Assembly (NCBI GenBank): GCA_033439265.1 | Contig: JAVTVX010000024.1 | Coordinates: 12,941,001-13,005,000, forward strand | From: Dillenia suffruticosa | Taxonomy: Eukaryota; Streptophyta; Magnoliopsida; Dilleniales; Dilleniaceae | Direction: 5' to 3' | DNA: 64,000 bases | Part shown: positions 1 through 11,680 of the stretch, piece by piece | Position numbering within the stretch: position 1 is the first letter of the stretch | Layout of the letters: the number at the start of each line of letters is the position of its first letter | Made by a program: the position numbers and the translations under genes | Notes under the pieces: generated by a model | What the model saw: only the letters and a program-made list of their open reading frames with translations | What the model was told of the DNA's origin: nothing | Database searches by the model: none

Positions 1-310
1 AATTTATACAAACGGTATGGTTAACTAGACAATAAAAACGGTCATATACTAACTGTTTTCAAACCGTCCCTAAAAGTGTTATATTTATTGACCACAAATA
101 AAAACGGTGAAAATTCAATATCGCCAAACAGTTATCTAACCTTTATTGACGATTGTTAAACTTTTCCTAACAAATAATATTATACCGTTGTAAAATATAT
201 ATATTTCTTAACGATTTCGTCACAAGTGTTGTCATACACCATAAAAAACATTCGTTAGATGTCACCATCTATAAATGTTACCGTCACCTCAACGTTCTAA
301 TTTTGTAGTG
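1..310. mobile_element. CACTA (En/Spm-type) transposon, terminal part only
   Basis: The stretch ends with TTTTGTAGTG at 301-310, the mirror image of the CACTACAAAA terminus of plant CACTA elements. Inside it the short motif AAACGGT and its complement ACCGTT recur in both orientations (about 10, 46, 65, 103 and 187), as expected of the sub-terminal repeats that CACTA transposase accessory proteins bind. No coding sequence is visible. The other end and any transposase lie left of the window, so neither total length nor target duplication can be stated. The motif family (AACGGT) differs from the TAGCGACGG family of the two other CACTA regions here, so this is a separate family. Confidence 0.7.
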
Positions 311-1641
311 ATGTAACTTGTTCACTAAATAATTGGCCGCCTTCACATGCTTGATGTCTCAGCTACCTTAGGGGCTTACAAGGTGATGCCTTTGCAAGCA
401 AGTTATTTGTGTCCGGTCCCTCTTGGGCATGGTTTGGCGAAGTAGGCTTGTGCAACCTAATTGATTTGGAAAAAAGTAAGGTTTTTCTTTTCTTTTCTTT
501 TTTTTTTTTTGAATTGTTGATACAAATGCAACCTCTTTATTTGGAAAGTGTTTGTCCACATTAAAAGTAGTTTATTAATAATGTGAACATTTTAAACAAA
601 AGTACCCCTCTTGAAAATAAAAAATATTGTCTTATTGTATTTCGTTTCCTCTTCTGTTCTTTTTTTTTTCTTTTTTAGGAAATGTTTCCCATCTTTTTTT
701 TTATTTTTTTGAGTAGAAAGGAAAGCTTCTCTTTCTCACAAACAAATATATAAAGCCCCCAAAGAAACAAATGGGAACAATGTTATCTAACACTTTGTTT
801 TCTAGTGTTTCTTCTGGGTTACTCTTGTTCACAAAGTCCATGCAAAGAGTTGCTTTGGTCAATTATGCTTCTGATTCAAAAGTTTAATAACCTCTCCAAT
901 CACGTCATCTGCCAGCTGCTTCCGTGCAAGAGAAAGCTTACGTTAAGGGGGAGTTTGAACTTTGAATACTGTCTATCATCTCTTTATTCTCTATGTTTTA
1001 TAAATTTTTACTAAAAAGATTTTTAATCAGAATAAAAGAGTTTTATGCATGGCCAAAGATTTTCTCTAAAAGCATTTAAGATTATAATATTAAAAACTTT
1101 TTAAAATTATTAATCATTTTCTCTTCCTTTGGGTTTTCCAAATGCACTTGCAAAGAAGCTAAAACAAAAAGGAAATTCTTTTCTTCCATTGTTTTGTTGA
1201 GATTTCAAAATCAAAAGCTACCACCCATCTTTTTCTTCACCTAAATTCAAAATTTCAAGGATCGAAATTGTCAAACAATGTAGGGCCTACCTACATTTTA
1301 TTCAATCACCAATTCATTCCCCAGACAAGTCTCATCCGAAAATGACTTTTTTTTGATACATTATGAGTACTTATTCACATTCCCAACCCCCACATTTCCC
1401 CATTATTAAATTAGATTCAAGGGTGTGATGTCATTGAGCATTTATAAATAGGGAATTTTAATATTTATTAATAGAAAAAAATTATACTTTTATTAAATTT
1501 ATTTAGTAAATTAAAAAATACTACAAGGGAATAAAATAGAATAAAAAATTTAAACGGCAATGAGGGAGTAGAAGAGGATTTACGTGATGAACCTGATGCT
1601 GGGTAAAGAAAAATTCTATAATCAATACTGCTTAAGTTGCG
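311..1641. other. AT-rich intergenic stretch without recognised genes
   Basis: No recognisable gene was found. The stretch is rich in T-runs (about 485-510 and 658-710) and A-runs. Small reading frames near 370-560 and 805-1014 have no recognisable domain, and codon use looks random. Confidence 0.5.
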
Positions 1642-1659
1642 TTCATATACACGTAAATT
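1642..1659 (+). repeat. 18-bp direct repeat, left copy
   Basis: TTCATATACACGTAAATT occurs here and again, identical, at 2489-2506. The two copies bracket the MYC-like gene fragment. The length would suit a long target-site duplication, but no poly-A or poly-T tail is seen next to either copy. Confidence 0.6.
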
Positions 1660-1711
1660 GGTAGAAGATTAACCTGTCTTGAGGTTCTTTAAGAGAAATG
1701 TACCTCTAAGA

Positions 1712-2260
1712 TTTTAAATTGGTCGAACTGAACAAGGCCTGTCCTGGAAGTCCGTTGCCGATAACAAACGGCTGGGTCAAAGATATCAGAAAGAACCACT
1801 CCGTATCTGTGACTTCCTCATCCACTTTTTAGTCGCAGAAGGGCCTGCAATTAAGGAATTCAACTCTCTTAGTACCTTTTTACGGTGTTCTTATTCGGCG
1901 GCGGACGAAGGGGTTATCTTTTTCTTTCCTTTGTCTTCCTCTCCTTCGTAATAACCGTCTCCCCAACCTAGGACCGATGAGCCGGAGAAATCCAGCGAGG
2001 ATTGCCAGAAGATCGCGTAAGTCCAGCTCTCCCGGGCGCCGTCGATTAAGGATTGGAGACGCTGTTGGAGAGTTTTTGGGTTGAATAGCGTCGCCGCCGA
2101 AGGTTGTGGTGGGGTTATGGTTCCTTGTTGTTGGATCTGGCTGCGCCGGAGTCGAGGTAGACTAGCAGTAGGATGTGAAATCCGACGTCATGAACGCCTC
2201 CATCATGGACGAATTGTCATCCGTCCATAGATTCATCGTAGGCAATCTGTAATCAGTCAT
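1712..2260 (-). pseudogene. MYC2-type bHLH transcription factor gene fragment (broken)
   Basis: Read on the minus strand, it opens with the N-terminus typical of jasmonate-pathway MYC2/3/4 proteins ([12 protein letters not shown], then an acidic MMEAF segment). It continues into the bHLH-MYC_N domain with blocks [70 protein letters not shown] and [12 protein letters not shown]. Homology stops near 1712, so the rest of the MYC_N domain, the activation region and the bHLH domain are absent. There are in-frame stops (one after SDFTSYC, one before EHRKK) and frame changes between blocks, so no product is expected. Plant MYC2 genes lack introns, so the missing introns do not tell a retrocopy from a DNA-level copy. 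An 18-bp direct repeat flanks it on both sides. Confidence 0.85.
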
Positions 2261-2488
2261 ACCACGACCGAAAGCTTGTCAGAGAGATAGAGTGAGAGAT
2301 AATTACTGAAATTTATTTACTGAAATTACTAATATAAAACAATTTCTTAGTTATATAACACATATTTTATATGCACACTCGAAAGATAATTACTGAAATT
2401 TTATTCAAATAACAAAAATGGGTAATTGTTGAAGTTATTATGCACATTATGTTATATTTTATTTTAAAAAATTACATTAAATTTTTCA

Positions 2489-2506
2489 TTCATATACACG
2501 TAAATT
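2489..2506 (+). repeat. 18-bp direct repeat, right copy
   Basis: Identical to 1642-1659. Just upstream, the phrase GATAATTACTGAAATTTTAT (near 2384) repeats one near 2296, so this flank also carries a short local duplication. Confidence 0.6.
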
Positions 2507-2652
2507 ATGGACAGCTGGTTCAGCTGTTCAACATCACCTCAAATTTCTTTCTTCCTTTCATCTTTCTTTCTCAATTTGAAGCTATTAATTTAGATGTAAG
2601 GACTCAAATTCCATCACGTGAGGGCCTTTGGTTGGCTGACTTAGCAATGTTG

Positions 2653-3031
2653 TGTAACAACCCAGGTTAAGTGTCGAATTATAATGAAGAAGACAGTCAA
2701 CACCTTCAGACTCTAATACTGTTGACAAGAATCCTCCTGGTTTTAAGACTGGAAATTGATGTGTTTATGCTTTTGAATAGAGAGAAAGAGGGAGAGAAAG
2801 ATAGAGGGGGTAAGAAGACTGCAGAAGAAAAGTTAAAGTAGGGAGAGAGAGAAAATAGAGAGATACAGGGAGAGAAGAGCAAGACGAGAGCTATAGCATC
2901 TGTCTAACTAAATTCAGTTGATTGATGTAACAGTTCTAACTTCCTTTGCCTTGCTTCTTCAATTGCTGTTCAGAGGAAGACTCAGCTGGTTTTGGAGCTA
3001 CCGCTAAAGCTCCTCTTCTTAGACCCTTACA
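2653..3031 (-). repeat. 3' LTR of the Reina-type element
   Basis: This LTR of about 379 bp matches 16868-17320. It contains a purine-rich GAGAGA stretch at about 2780-2880. The second copy is longer by about 75 bp. Confidence 0.9.
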
Positions 3032-3047
3032 AATTTTCCCCCTTTAA
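3032..3047 (-). other. Polypurine tract of the Reina-type element
   Basis: On the minus strand this reads AAAGGGGGAAAATTT directly before the 3' LTR, the expected place and composition for the plus-strand primer. Confidence 0.7.
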
Positions 3048-3152
3048 AAATCCTAATCTCAAGGATTAAAATTGGGAAATTGGGCTCTAATGAAATCAAA
3101 ATCTTTCCAAATAGATTCTTCAAAGATAAGATTCACCCATTTGATCAAAGCC

Positions 3153-3400
3153 TCAAAGTCTGAGTAACTGGTCTGTGATTCCTCCAAATAACTCTTCTCT
3201 TAAGAATGACTTCTTCAGTTCCATTGTTATCTGTGTCGATGCTTGAGTTGGAATTGGAAGTGGCCGTAGAAGATCAAGATAAGGAATGTTCTCATGTTTG
3301 TTCCTTGGGCAAACAGCACATTCTTGTACCCATTTGCTAACTGTTTTCTTTAAGTAGGGCCAATAAAAGACTGACTTCACTCTTTACAAAGTCCCATGTT
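3153..3400 (-). pseudogene. Integrase zinc-binding remnant of the Reina-type element
   Basis: Minus-strand protein similarity to the H2C2 integrase zinc-binding domain of plant Ty3/gypsy elements: FYWPYLKKTVSKWVQECAVC followed by RNKHENIPYLDLLRPLPIPT. The catalytic core is not recognisable in the short space left before the polypurine tract. Fossil coding sequence. Confidence 0.8.
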
Positions 3401-3625
3401 AGCCAGAGTGACCCCCAGTAGCAGTGTCATACATTTGCTGTATAATTCTTTCTCTCAGCTACAATCCTTTGCCAATTACTATCTTCTTCTTGTACTTCAA
3501 AAGTCCATCTTTATACTGAAATTCTAAGTTACTATCAGGTTGAATAGTGAGTTAAGCAATCAAACCCTGGTAGTACTCATCTTCTTTATAGCTTTTCATA
3601 ATATCCATAATCCATTGAGGCTGTA

Positions 3626-6221
3626 TGTCACACCCCAAACCGGGGTCGTGAGCAGCCGCCCGTTGTCCTGAATGGCGGCTATATTTTACAGAAAATCGGA
3701 CAGAACCTCTCCGTAAATCGGAGGTTTCCTATGTACAATTAAACCTGTATATGCAAAATCAACATGTAATTTAAACAAATGGTCATCCTGGCCTCTCCAA
3801 AAATCAACAAATTCCATCTCCAAACATCCAGGACAACACAAGGCTTTACAATTTCCAGCAATCCTAGCCACAGACGTCTACTATCATGGCCAACTAGAGT
3901 ATAAGCAGCCGCTACACCGAGCGGATCTAAATTTATATAATGTATAACACATTTCCCAAGTAGAAAGTTTAAAACGCTTACAGATGCCTTAATGCGAGTA
4001 AAATGAACCAAAGCGAGAGTTATGCACACAATTGCTCATAAGTTATACAGTCATCCCATAATATACACGGCCAACTACGGATCTAAATCTCAAGATCTCG
4101 TAGGGTCGAAATGAAGTACGAAATTCATATTTCAAATTTAACATAAACCTCACCGTCGTATATCATCCAGATACACTAAAATCTCTAAGATTTGAAACGT
4201 CGCTCCAGCACAACAATAATCCTGTCTGAGGAGAGAAAATGGAGGGGTGAGTATCATGGGAAGATACTCAGTGAGTGAGGGGATAATATCAAGCATAAAT
4301 AGTGTAGGTGAACCATTGGAGTGTCAGATAATATCATTCGAAACAAAAATTTACATTTCGCAGCAAAACATAATATGTTTAGCAATTTGAAATCATTTAA
4401 TCGATCACATGATAACAAATATGTATGCATCCATTTAAAATCAAGTAATATCAGAGTGAGCCAAAAATGGTCCTGGTAGAGGTTAACCGTGATCAAGGAC
4501 AGGCGCATCGGAGGTTTTATTATGCATAGACTTTAAAACGCTCTTTACCCCAACGTTGGCCATGAGTTCGCTGGAGTTAACTCATCGTCGTGTATAGGAC
4601 CCCGCCCGGTGCTAGACGGTGGCGTCACATACGTTCTCCCCCTACGTGGGTTCAACCGGCCGCGCTTATAGCCCTTAGAATAAATGACGTTTACGGATAC
4701 CTCCTGCAGAAGCATATCCGGGTAACATGTGCCTCTACAAGCGCTCTTCATAGCTACGGAATCATCAATGTCATCATCATAGTATCACAAGGGCACAACG
4801 TCCCAGGGAACAACGTCCCACAAGTAAAATCATATCATCGCATAACTAGTGGGCATCCGACCCACATAGTTTATCAAAGTATTTCAAGTCTGCGTGCCAA
4901 TACGTTTGATCAAATCATTTCAAAACAGTATATCAATGCAACGGTAGAAAAGGAAATTATAAGTTTTCAAGTAATTGCACAATTTTTGTTTCATTTCAAA
5001 CTATGGATACATAGTCATCGTAACATAATTTCAAGACACTCCAATAATCACAAAACAGATTTAAAATTTAGTATCATACGTCAAATCAATGCATATCAAA
5101 AGTATGTTTTATCGAAAACACAGCAGAAAACACGTTTTACTATTTTATGCAAGAGATTAAAGTCTTACTCACATATCTAGAGAGGGTGGTCATTCTCTAT
5201 TTTTCAACGAATCTCCAAAAGACAAATCTAATCAAATTATCAAATTTTATATCAAATAAAACCCTAATAAGGGATTTTTAATTTTTTTCTTTTCAATTTA
5301 ATATAACCTAAAATCAATAAAATATATTCAAATTTTGAAGTGAGTGCGTTTCTTTCACCTAGGGTTCCTCGGGTTTTAGATCTAGTTGTCGTTTACCCGT
5401 CAGATTGGTCTAAAACCTGTAATATTTTCAAATTGAAATATATTAGCAACAACTAAATTTCTAATATCAAATCCTAGAATTTCAACCAAATCATAATCAT
5501 TACCTGCAGTGAAGATGCAAGTGAGCTCTCGAAGGGGAACAGCTGGTCGCGGGCTTGCGGGCCGTTACAGGCTAGCGGGCCAACGGGCTGGTGGGTTGCG
5601 GGCTGGCCCGTTGGTGGGCTCGCAAGCTCGCAGCTCGGCTTGCTGGCTGCAGAGTGTTTCGCAGGTCGCAGTGGGTCGCGCGTACTGGAGCGCCCTCGTT
5701 CTCGTGCTCGTGCTCGTGTTGGGGTCATACGTGCTCGTGCAGGGGTCTGGCGATGGAGCGCTGGGATCGCGTGCTGGAGCGCTGGGGTCGCGTGCTGGCT
5801 CGCGCTGGGTCGTGCGTTGGCTCGCGCTGGGGTCGCGCGCTAGCTCGCACTGGGCTCCTGCGCTGGCTCGCATTGGGTCATGTGCTGGGCTCGCATGCTG
5901 GGCTCGCGCTGGGTCACGCGCTGCTCACGGGAGATCGCGTGTTGCTTGCGGGAGATCATGCGCAGGGCTCGCGCAGTGGGTCGTGCTGGAGCTCGTGCAA
6001 GGATCGCGTAGCTCGTGCGCAGGCGCAGCTCGTGCGCAGGCGCAGCTCGCGCTGTGGAGTGCTTAGGCAGAAGGTTCAGCGCTGCTCGCGGCTCGCGTGA
6101 GGAAGGAGGCACTGCAGGCTAGCGCGCTCGCGTGAGGAAAAAGGAGCAGCAGCAGTGGGTGGCGGAAGAGGAGAGGCCGCGGCGGAGGAGAAGAGAAAGA
6201 GAGAAAAAAAAAAGAGAGAGA

Positions 6222-6262
<41 letters not shown>

Positions 6263-6354
6263 AGAAGAAGAAGAAGAGAGATTAGGGCTTTTTAGCCCTA
6301 ATCCAATTTAGGAATATATTTTTCTCTTTTTTTCTTTTTTTTTCTAGTGTTACA
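3626..6354 (-). repeat. 3' LTR of the Tekay-type element
   Basis: The plus-strand termini are TGTCACACCC and AGTGTTACA. The 5520-6130 part is strikingly GC- and CpG-rich and built of degenerate short tandem units such as GGCTCGCGCTGGGTC. It is followed by an AG/GAA tract (about 6186-6285). Long open frames here come from this low-complexity composition and are not genes. Confidence 0.92.
5520..6290. repeat. GC-rich minisatellite plus GA/GAA microsatellite inside the LTR
   Basis: Degenerate units of about 10-22 bp with core CTCGCGCTGG or CTCGTGCTGG recur dozens of times, followed by (GA)n and (GAA)n. The same block, shorter and diverged, occurs in the other LTR at about 13560-14190. In the element's own orientation it lies near the U3 end, where a promoter would be expected. 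Confidence 0.8.
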
Positions 6355-6368
6355 TTTTCTAACTTCCT
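6355..6368 (-). other. Polypurine tract of the Tekay-type element
   Basis: On the minus strand this reads AGGAAGTTAGAAAA directly before the 3' LTR, matching the expected plus-strand primer position. Confidence 0.55.
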
Positions 6369-6419
6369 AAAATCAAGTTTCATTCTCGAAACTAAAAGAA
6401 AGACTAAACTGTAAATAAA

Positions 6420-7850
6420 TGGGGGGTACTGTCTCCTCATAGCCTCCTTGAACTCCTAGATCTCCTCCTCGACCTGATCACTCCTTCACAAAACTTTGAC
6501 CAATGAAATTTTCTTACTCCGCAGTTTTCTGACTTGTCGATTTAGAATAGTCACGGGCTGAATTAGAAGACTAAAGTTCTTTCGTAACTCAAGAGGTGGA
6601 GGCTCAAGTACATGAAAAGGATCGGCCAAGTATTTTCTGATTACTGAGATATGGAATACGTCGTGAATACGAGATAGTTGATCTGACAGCTCCAATCTAT
6701 ATGCCACACTCCCGACCCTCTCAAGGATACGGAAGGGTCCAATATATCTGGAGCTCAACTTGTCCCGCTGCCTGAACCGTATAACTCCCTTCCAAGGAAA
6801 TATTCTTAAGAAAACCATATCTCCCGTAGCAAACTCAAGAGGTCGCCGCCTACGATCAAAATACATCTTCTGTCTGTCCTGAGCGGCTTTCATCCACTCA
6901 CGGATAACCTTAACTTTATCTTTTGTTTGCTCAATCAACTCAACGCTGCTGAGATATCGCTCTTTGACCTCATCCCAGCATATCGGGGTGCGGCACTTCC
7001 TGCCATACAGTGCCTCATACGAGGGCATCACTATACTCGCCTGATAGCTGTTATTATATGTGAATTCAACTAGTGGAAGATGTCGGTCCCAACTACCCTA
7101 GAAATCCATCACACATGCCTTCAGCATGTCCTCAAGGGTCTGAATGGTCCTCTCAGACTGGCCGTCCGTCTGAGGATGATATGTCGTGCTGAAGTTCAAT
7201 CTAGTACCCAATGCCTCCTGCAACTTGGGCCAAAACCTAGATGTGAACCTGGGGTCCTTATCTGAAACAATCCATACGGGTACTCCGTGAAGCCGAACTA
7301 TGGTATCAACATAGAGACGTGCCAACGCCTCTAAGGAATAGTCACCGCGGATAGGGATAAAATGTACAGATTTGGTGAGTCGATCGACAATCACCAAAAT
7401 CGCATCATGCCGTGTAGAAGTCCACGGCAACCCCATCACGAAATCCATAGTAATATACTCTCATTTCCACTCAGGAATGGGAAGAGGCTGCAGTGTGCCC
7501 GCTGGATGTTGATGTTCGGCCTTAACATGCTGGCACACCAAGTATCGTGCCACAAACTCTGCTATATCCCTCTTCATGCCTAACCACCAATAGATACCCC
7601 TGATGGTCCGGTACATCTTCGTACCCCCGAGATGTATAGCATATGCAGAAGAATGTACTTCCTCAAGATAGCATGTCGAAGATCACTATCGGCCGGGACA
7701 CACACTCTGTCTCTGAATACCATGAGTCCATCATCACGGACTCTGAAGTCTCCACCCTCAGCTCTGCGGACTCTATCTGCAAAACCATGAATCTCCTGAT
7801 CTATACTCTGGAGCTCTCTGATACGGTCGAACAAAGTCGGCTGACCTCAA
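6420..7850 (-). pseudogene. Integrase and chromodomain-like tail of the Tekay-type element
   Basis: Minus-strand similarity covers the zinc-binding part (near 7580-7640), the DDE core (start [20 protein letters not shown], then the Asp block [13 protein letters not shown] and the Glu block [19 protein letters not shown]) and the C-terminal segment with GPFRILERVGSVAYRLELS, VFHISVIRKYL and the chromodomain-like end QPVTILNRQVRKLRSKKISL. Order and wording are those of plant chromoviruses. The coding sequence is decayed. Confidence 0.9.
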
Positions 7851-8023
7851 ATCTGGCTAGTAAGCCTCCCTGATCATCGTTAGTCAAACTGACTCCTAAG
7901 GTTCGAAATCCCACTAAACAAGAAATATAGGCTTTCTCTGTCGACTGTGAGGATGATGCTGACTTCCGACTCAAGGCATCTGCTACAACATTCGCCTTGG
8001 CCAGATGATAGTCAATAATGAGG

Positions 8024-9488
8024 TCATAATCTTTGAGGAGTTCTAACCATCTCCTCTGTCTCAAATTCAGCTCCTTTTGGGTAAATAGATATTTCACTGT
8101 GATCTGTAAATACCCTGCAAGTCACCCCATAAAAATAATGCCGCCATATCTTCAATGCGAAGACTATGGCTGCCGACTCCAAACCATGTGTCGGGTAATT
8201 AACCTCGTGTTTCTTCAGCTGTCGCGAGGCATATGCAATAACCCGACCATCCTGTATTAAAACACAACCCAATCCCTGTCGGCTAGCATCACTGTACACT
8301 GTATACTCCCGACTACTAGTGGGAAGGGCTAAAATAGGAGCGGATGTCAACCATTGTTTGAGCTCCTGAAAACTCGCCTCACAACGATCATCCCAAACAA
8401 ACTTAACCCCCTTCTGGGTCAATCTCGACAAGAAGCAGCTATCCGGAAAAATCCCTCTACAAATCTACGATAATACCCTACCAAACTGAGAAAGTTATAA
8501 ATCTCGGTAACTGTTTGTGACTGCTTCCACTTCACTATGGCCTCAACTTTCCTCGGATCAACATAAATACCCTCCACGAAAACAATGTGCCCCAAGAATC
8601 CAATTTGTCTTAATCAAAACTCACATTTCGAGAATTTGACATATAGCTGGTTCTCACAGAGTATCTGCAATACCACCCGAAGGTGCTCAACATGATCTTC
8701 ATCACTCCGTAAATATATCAAGATGTCATCGATGAATACGATGAAGAACCGATCCAAGTAGTCGTGAAAAACTCGGTTCTCAAATCCATGAAAGTAGCTG
8801 GGGCATTAGTCAGCCCAAACGGCATGACTAGAAACTCGTAATGGTCTTATCGTGTGCGAAAAGTTGTCTTGGGTACATTTTCAGCCCGAATTCTCAACTG
8901 ATGATAACCCGAACGGAGATCAATCTTAGAGAAAACCCTAGCTCCCTGCAGCTGATCAAACAAATTATCTATACATGGCAGGGGATATTTGTTTTTGATG
9001 ATGGCTTTATTCAATTGCCTGTAGTCCATACAAAGCCGAAATGTACTATCTTTTTTCTTTACAAACAGTACCGGAGTGCCCCAAGGTGAGGTGCTTGGGC
9101 GAATAAACCTTTTGTCCAGAAGTTCCTGTAACTGAGTTTTAAGTTCTCTTAGTTCAGCAGGTGCCATTCTGTATGGCGGAATAGAAATAGAATTGGTCCT
9201 CGGTACTAGATCAATTGTGAAATCGAACTCCTGAACTTGTGGTAATCCGATAAGCTCCTCGGGGAACACATCTGAAAATTCTTGCACCATAGGGACATCT
9301 TCAAGCCTCGGTCCCTCAACGGTGGTGTCGATAACATAAGCCAGATAAGCCGCACAACCATGACGTACCAAGCGTCTGGCCTTCATAATAGAGATAATAC
9401 TGCGGAGCAATACTCTTCTCTCGCCCCGGAATACTAACGGTGGTTGCTCGGACCTCCTAAACTCAACCTCCTTCGTGAAACAATCCAC
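8024..9488 (-). pseudogene. Reverse transcriptase and RNase H region of the Tekay-type element
   Basis: Minus-strand RT with [51 protein letters not shown] and [14 protein letters not shown]. The RNase H region has [20 protein letters not shown] and [19 protein letters not shown], followed by the linker word ADALSRK. The catalytic YxDD area lies near 8720. Broken fossil coding sequence. Confidence 0.9.
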
Positions 9489-9499
9489 GGAAGCCCGGT

Positions 9500-9790
9500 A
9501 TAAACTCAGCTAATCCATCCCTAGGATGGCATCGAAATCCGTGATAGAGAGTGGAATCAGATCTGCTTCTAATATCGCCTCCCCAATACCGACCTTACAG
9601 CCCTTATAGACTGTATCTCGAATGATATGCCTGTCAAGAGGAGTAACTATCATAATCTACTCATCAAGTGCGAGACAGGTTTATCAGAATGGCGAGCAAA
9701 CGTGTCGCTCACATAGAAAAAATTCGATCCGCTATCTATGAGAATACTGGCGTCGATACCGAATATTCGCATGGTACATAAAAGTAAGAA
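9500..9790 (-). pseudogene. Aspartic protease region of the Tekay-type element
   Basis: Minus-strand similarity to the gypsy retropepsin: an active-site-like word IDSGSNFFYVS near 9720-9750 and the FDAILGMD block near 9510-9530, where the protease joins RT. Fossil coding sequence. Confidence 0.75.
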
Positions 9791-10183
9791 AAAGATCAAT
9801 AGCATTTAAAATGCGAAAAAAAAGTGAACGAATATATATATATCAAACTAGTTAAGTTTCGAAAGTTTTAACTAGTCAAAACTGTACATCGATATCATGA
9901 TATACAAAAAAAAAATCATACAGAAAGTACAACAAAAGTACTACACTGAGGGGTCTGCGGGAGGATTACCCATAATAATATCAGGGTTTGTCTGTGCGTC
10001 CTCCTGTGTCATCGCAAACACACGAGCCTGGGCCCTAGGCTGCTGTCGTGATGTTCCTGCACTGTATTACTCCCGGCTGCAGTCCAGGGAGCGGTAAAAG
10101 CTGAGTGCGAAGGTTCCCCCTGCTAGCCTGTACCAGACATACCAGTACGACTCTACAAAGTCGATTCTCATCGAACTAAATCG

Positions 10184-11420
10184 GGGCAGACACTCCTAAC
10201 GTGTCCTTACTTCCCACACTGGAAGCAAGTAATTGGTACTCTACATGCCCCAAAGGCATGGTGGCTGCTACATCTAAGGCAGAAGAGCGGTCTCTGGGTA
10301 ATAAACTATGTAGAGACACTAGGCGCTGGTGTCCCAAAACCCTGTGGTCGAGGTCCCTGTCCCGGTGCTGCTGGTCTGAAGCTAGAAGAACCTCCGGGAT
10401 ATCCAGAACCTCTACCCTTCTTCGACGACTGTCCATCCTGCGACCCGGTCTTTCTCTTCTGGTGACTCTCCCTCTGTCTAGCCTCTGCTCGGACTATCTC
10501 TTCCGCCCGATACGCTGAATCAATCACCTATGATAATGTAAAAGAGGGAGTCACCGTCATATACTTCCTGATACTCAATTGGAGGCCATCTTCAAACTTG
10601 AACCTCATCTGAGCCGGTATAGCCATATCGGGGACAAAGGCCGCTAGTCGTCTAAGCTCAGCCTCGTACTCTGAAACTGACCTCGTCCCCTAGCGCAAGT
10701 TAGGAACTCTGTCCTCATCCGATCTTACTGGAACGGGGTGAAGTACCTGCAATCAAACTCTCGTAGAAAGTTTTCCCACCATAGGGTATGTGTAGCACTG
10801 TCACAGATAGTCTCCCACCACGAGAGGCCATCTCCGTCGAGGAGTCTCTCAGTAACTTTCAATCTGAGCTCCTCTGACAACCCCAAATCCGTGAGGATTT
10901 GACGAATCCTGTTGATCCAGTGTTTCACCGCTACTGCATCACTGGATCCTGAAAAGTCTGCACATCCGAGCTGCTGAGACTCTTTCACCAACTGCGTGAG
11001 CTCGTGGATGTGCCTCAAAGTAACCGACGTCTTATCGGTCGGTGTAGAAACAGAAGGACCGGCCACCGAAGGAGGAACCGGTACCGTAGGAGCAGGTACG
11101 GCCGCAGGTACGGTCGCTGGAGTCTATAGTAGAGGTGGTAACATCTGCGCCCTATATCTACTGTACCACTCCTGCCACTGCCTTAAGGTATCGAGTAGTG
11201 GTGAAAGAATCTCGGCAGCAACGGCCGGTGGAGGTACTAGGGGTGGCGCTGGTGAGCATGCTCGATTAGAGGAAGCATCCTCTGGCACTCGTGGCGCCTC
11301 GGGTGCCCTAGGTGCAGCAGGCACTGAAAGACTCTCAAGTGAGGCGAATCTAGCACCTCTCCTACCATGTCTAGGTAGCATAATTCTGTGAAAAGAATAC
11401 ATTATTATTATAAAAATCAA
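10184..11420 (-). pseudogene. Gag region with CCHC knuckle of the Tekay-type element
   Basis: Minus-strand gag-like protein. It has a proline-rich N-terminal part, then a retrotrans_gag core (QTDKTSVTLRHIHELTQ region, WINRIRQILTDLG, SWWETICDSATHTLWWENFL, REFDCRYFTP), then a basic Gly/Ser-rich stretch (KRKTGSQDGQSSKKGRGSG). It ends in a CFQCGK / GHVRSVCP zinc-knuckle trace at about 10184-10232. Broken. Confidence 0.85.
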
Positions 11421-11662
11421 GAATTAGGGTTAGTTGCTCCGTAACTAACCCGCTAAAACAAATGAACTATAATTCAAAGCATTTGAATGCGAAATAACGG
11501 GTTAGATGCATTATGTATCCAACTCCATAAAATAGACGAACTTATATACTTATGGCCAAGTATGAGACTTTAAATAACTGTATGAAACTCTCTAATGCAT
11601 TGAGGACTTTTTATATACTTGGGAAGACTTTTACTCTCATCTTTTTCTCTAACCCAACCTGG

Positions 11663-11675
11663 CTCTGATACCAAT
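11663..11675 (-). other. Primer-binding site of the Tekay-type element
   Basis: The minus strand reads TTGGTATCAGAGC just inside the 5' LTR, complementary to the 3' end of initiator Met tRNA, the usual primer of this group. Confidence 0.85.
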
Positions 11676-11680
11676 ATAAC

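Noticed and set aside
805-1014. Frame ending in RKLTLRGSLNFEY, with AAGGGGGAGTTTGAA nearby, resembling the tail of a copia pol and a polypurine tract
   Set aside because: The match is a few residues only, no upstream copia domains or LTR start could be supported.
3686-5180. Several frames of 60-196 codons in the left part of the Tekay LTR
   Set aside because: They lie inside an LTR, have no domain, and the second LTR copy does not preserve the same frames.
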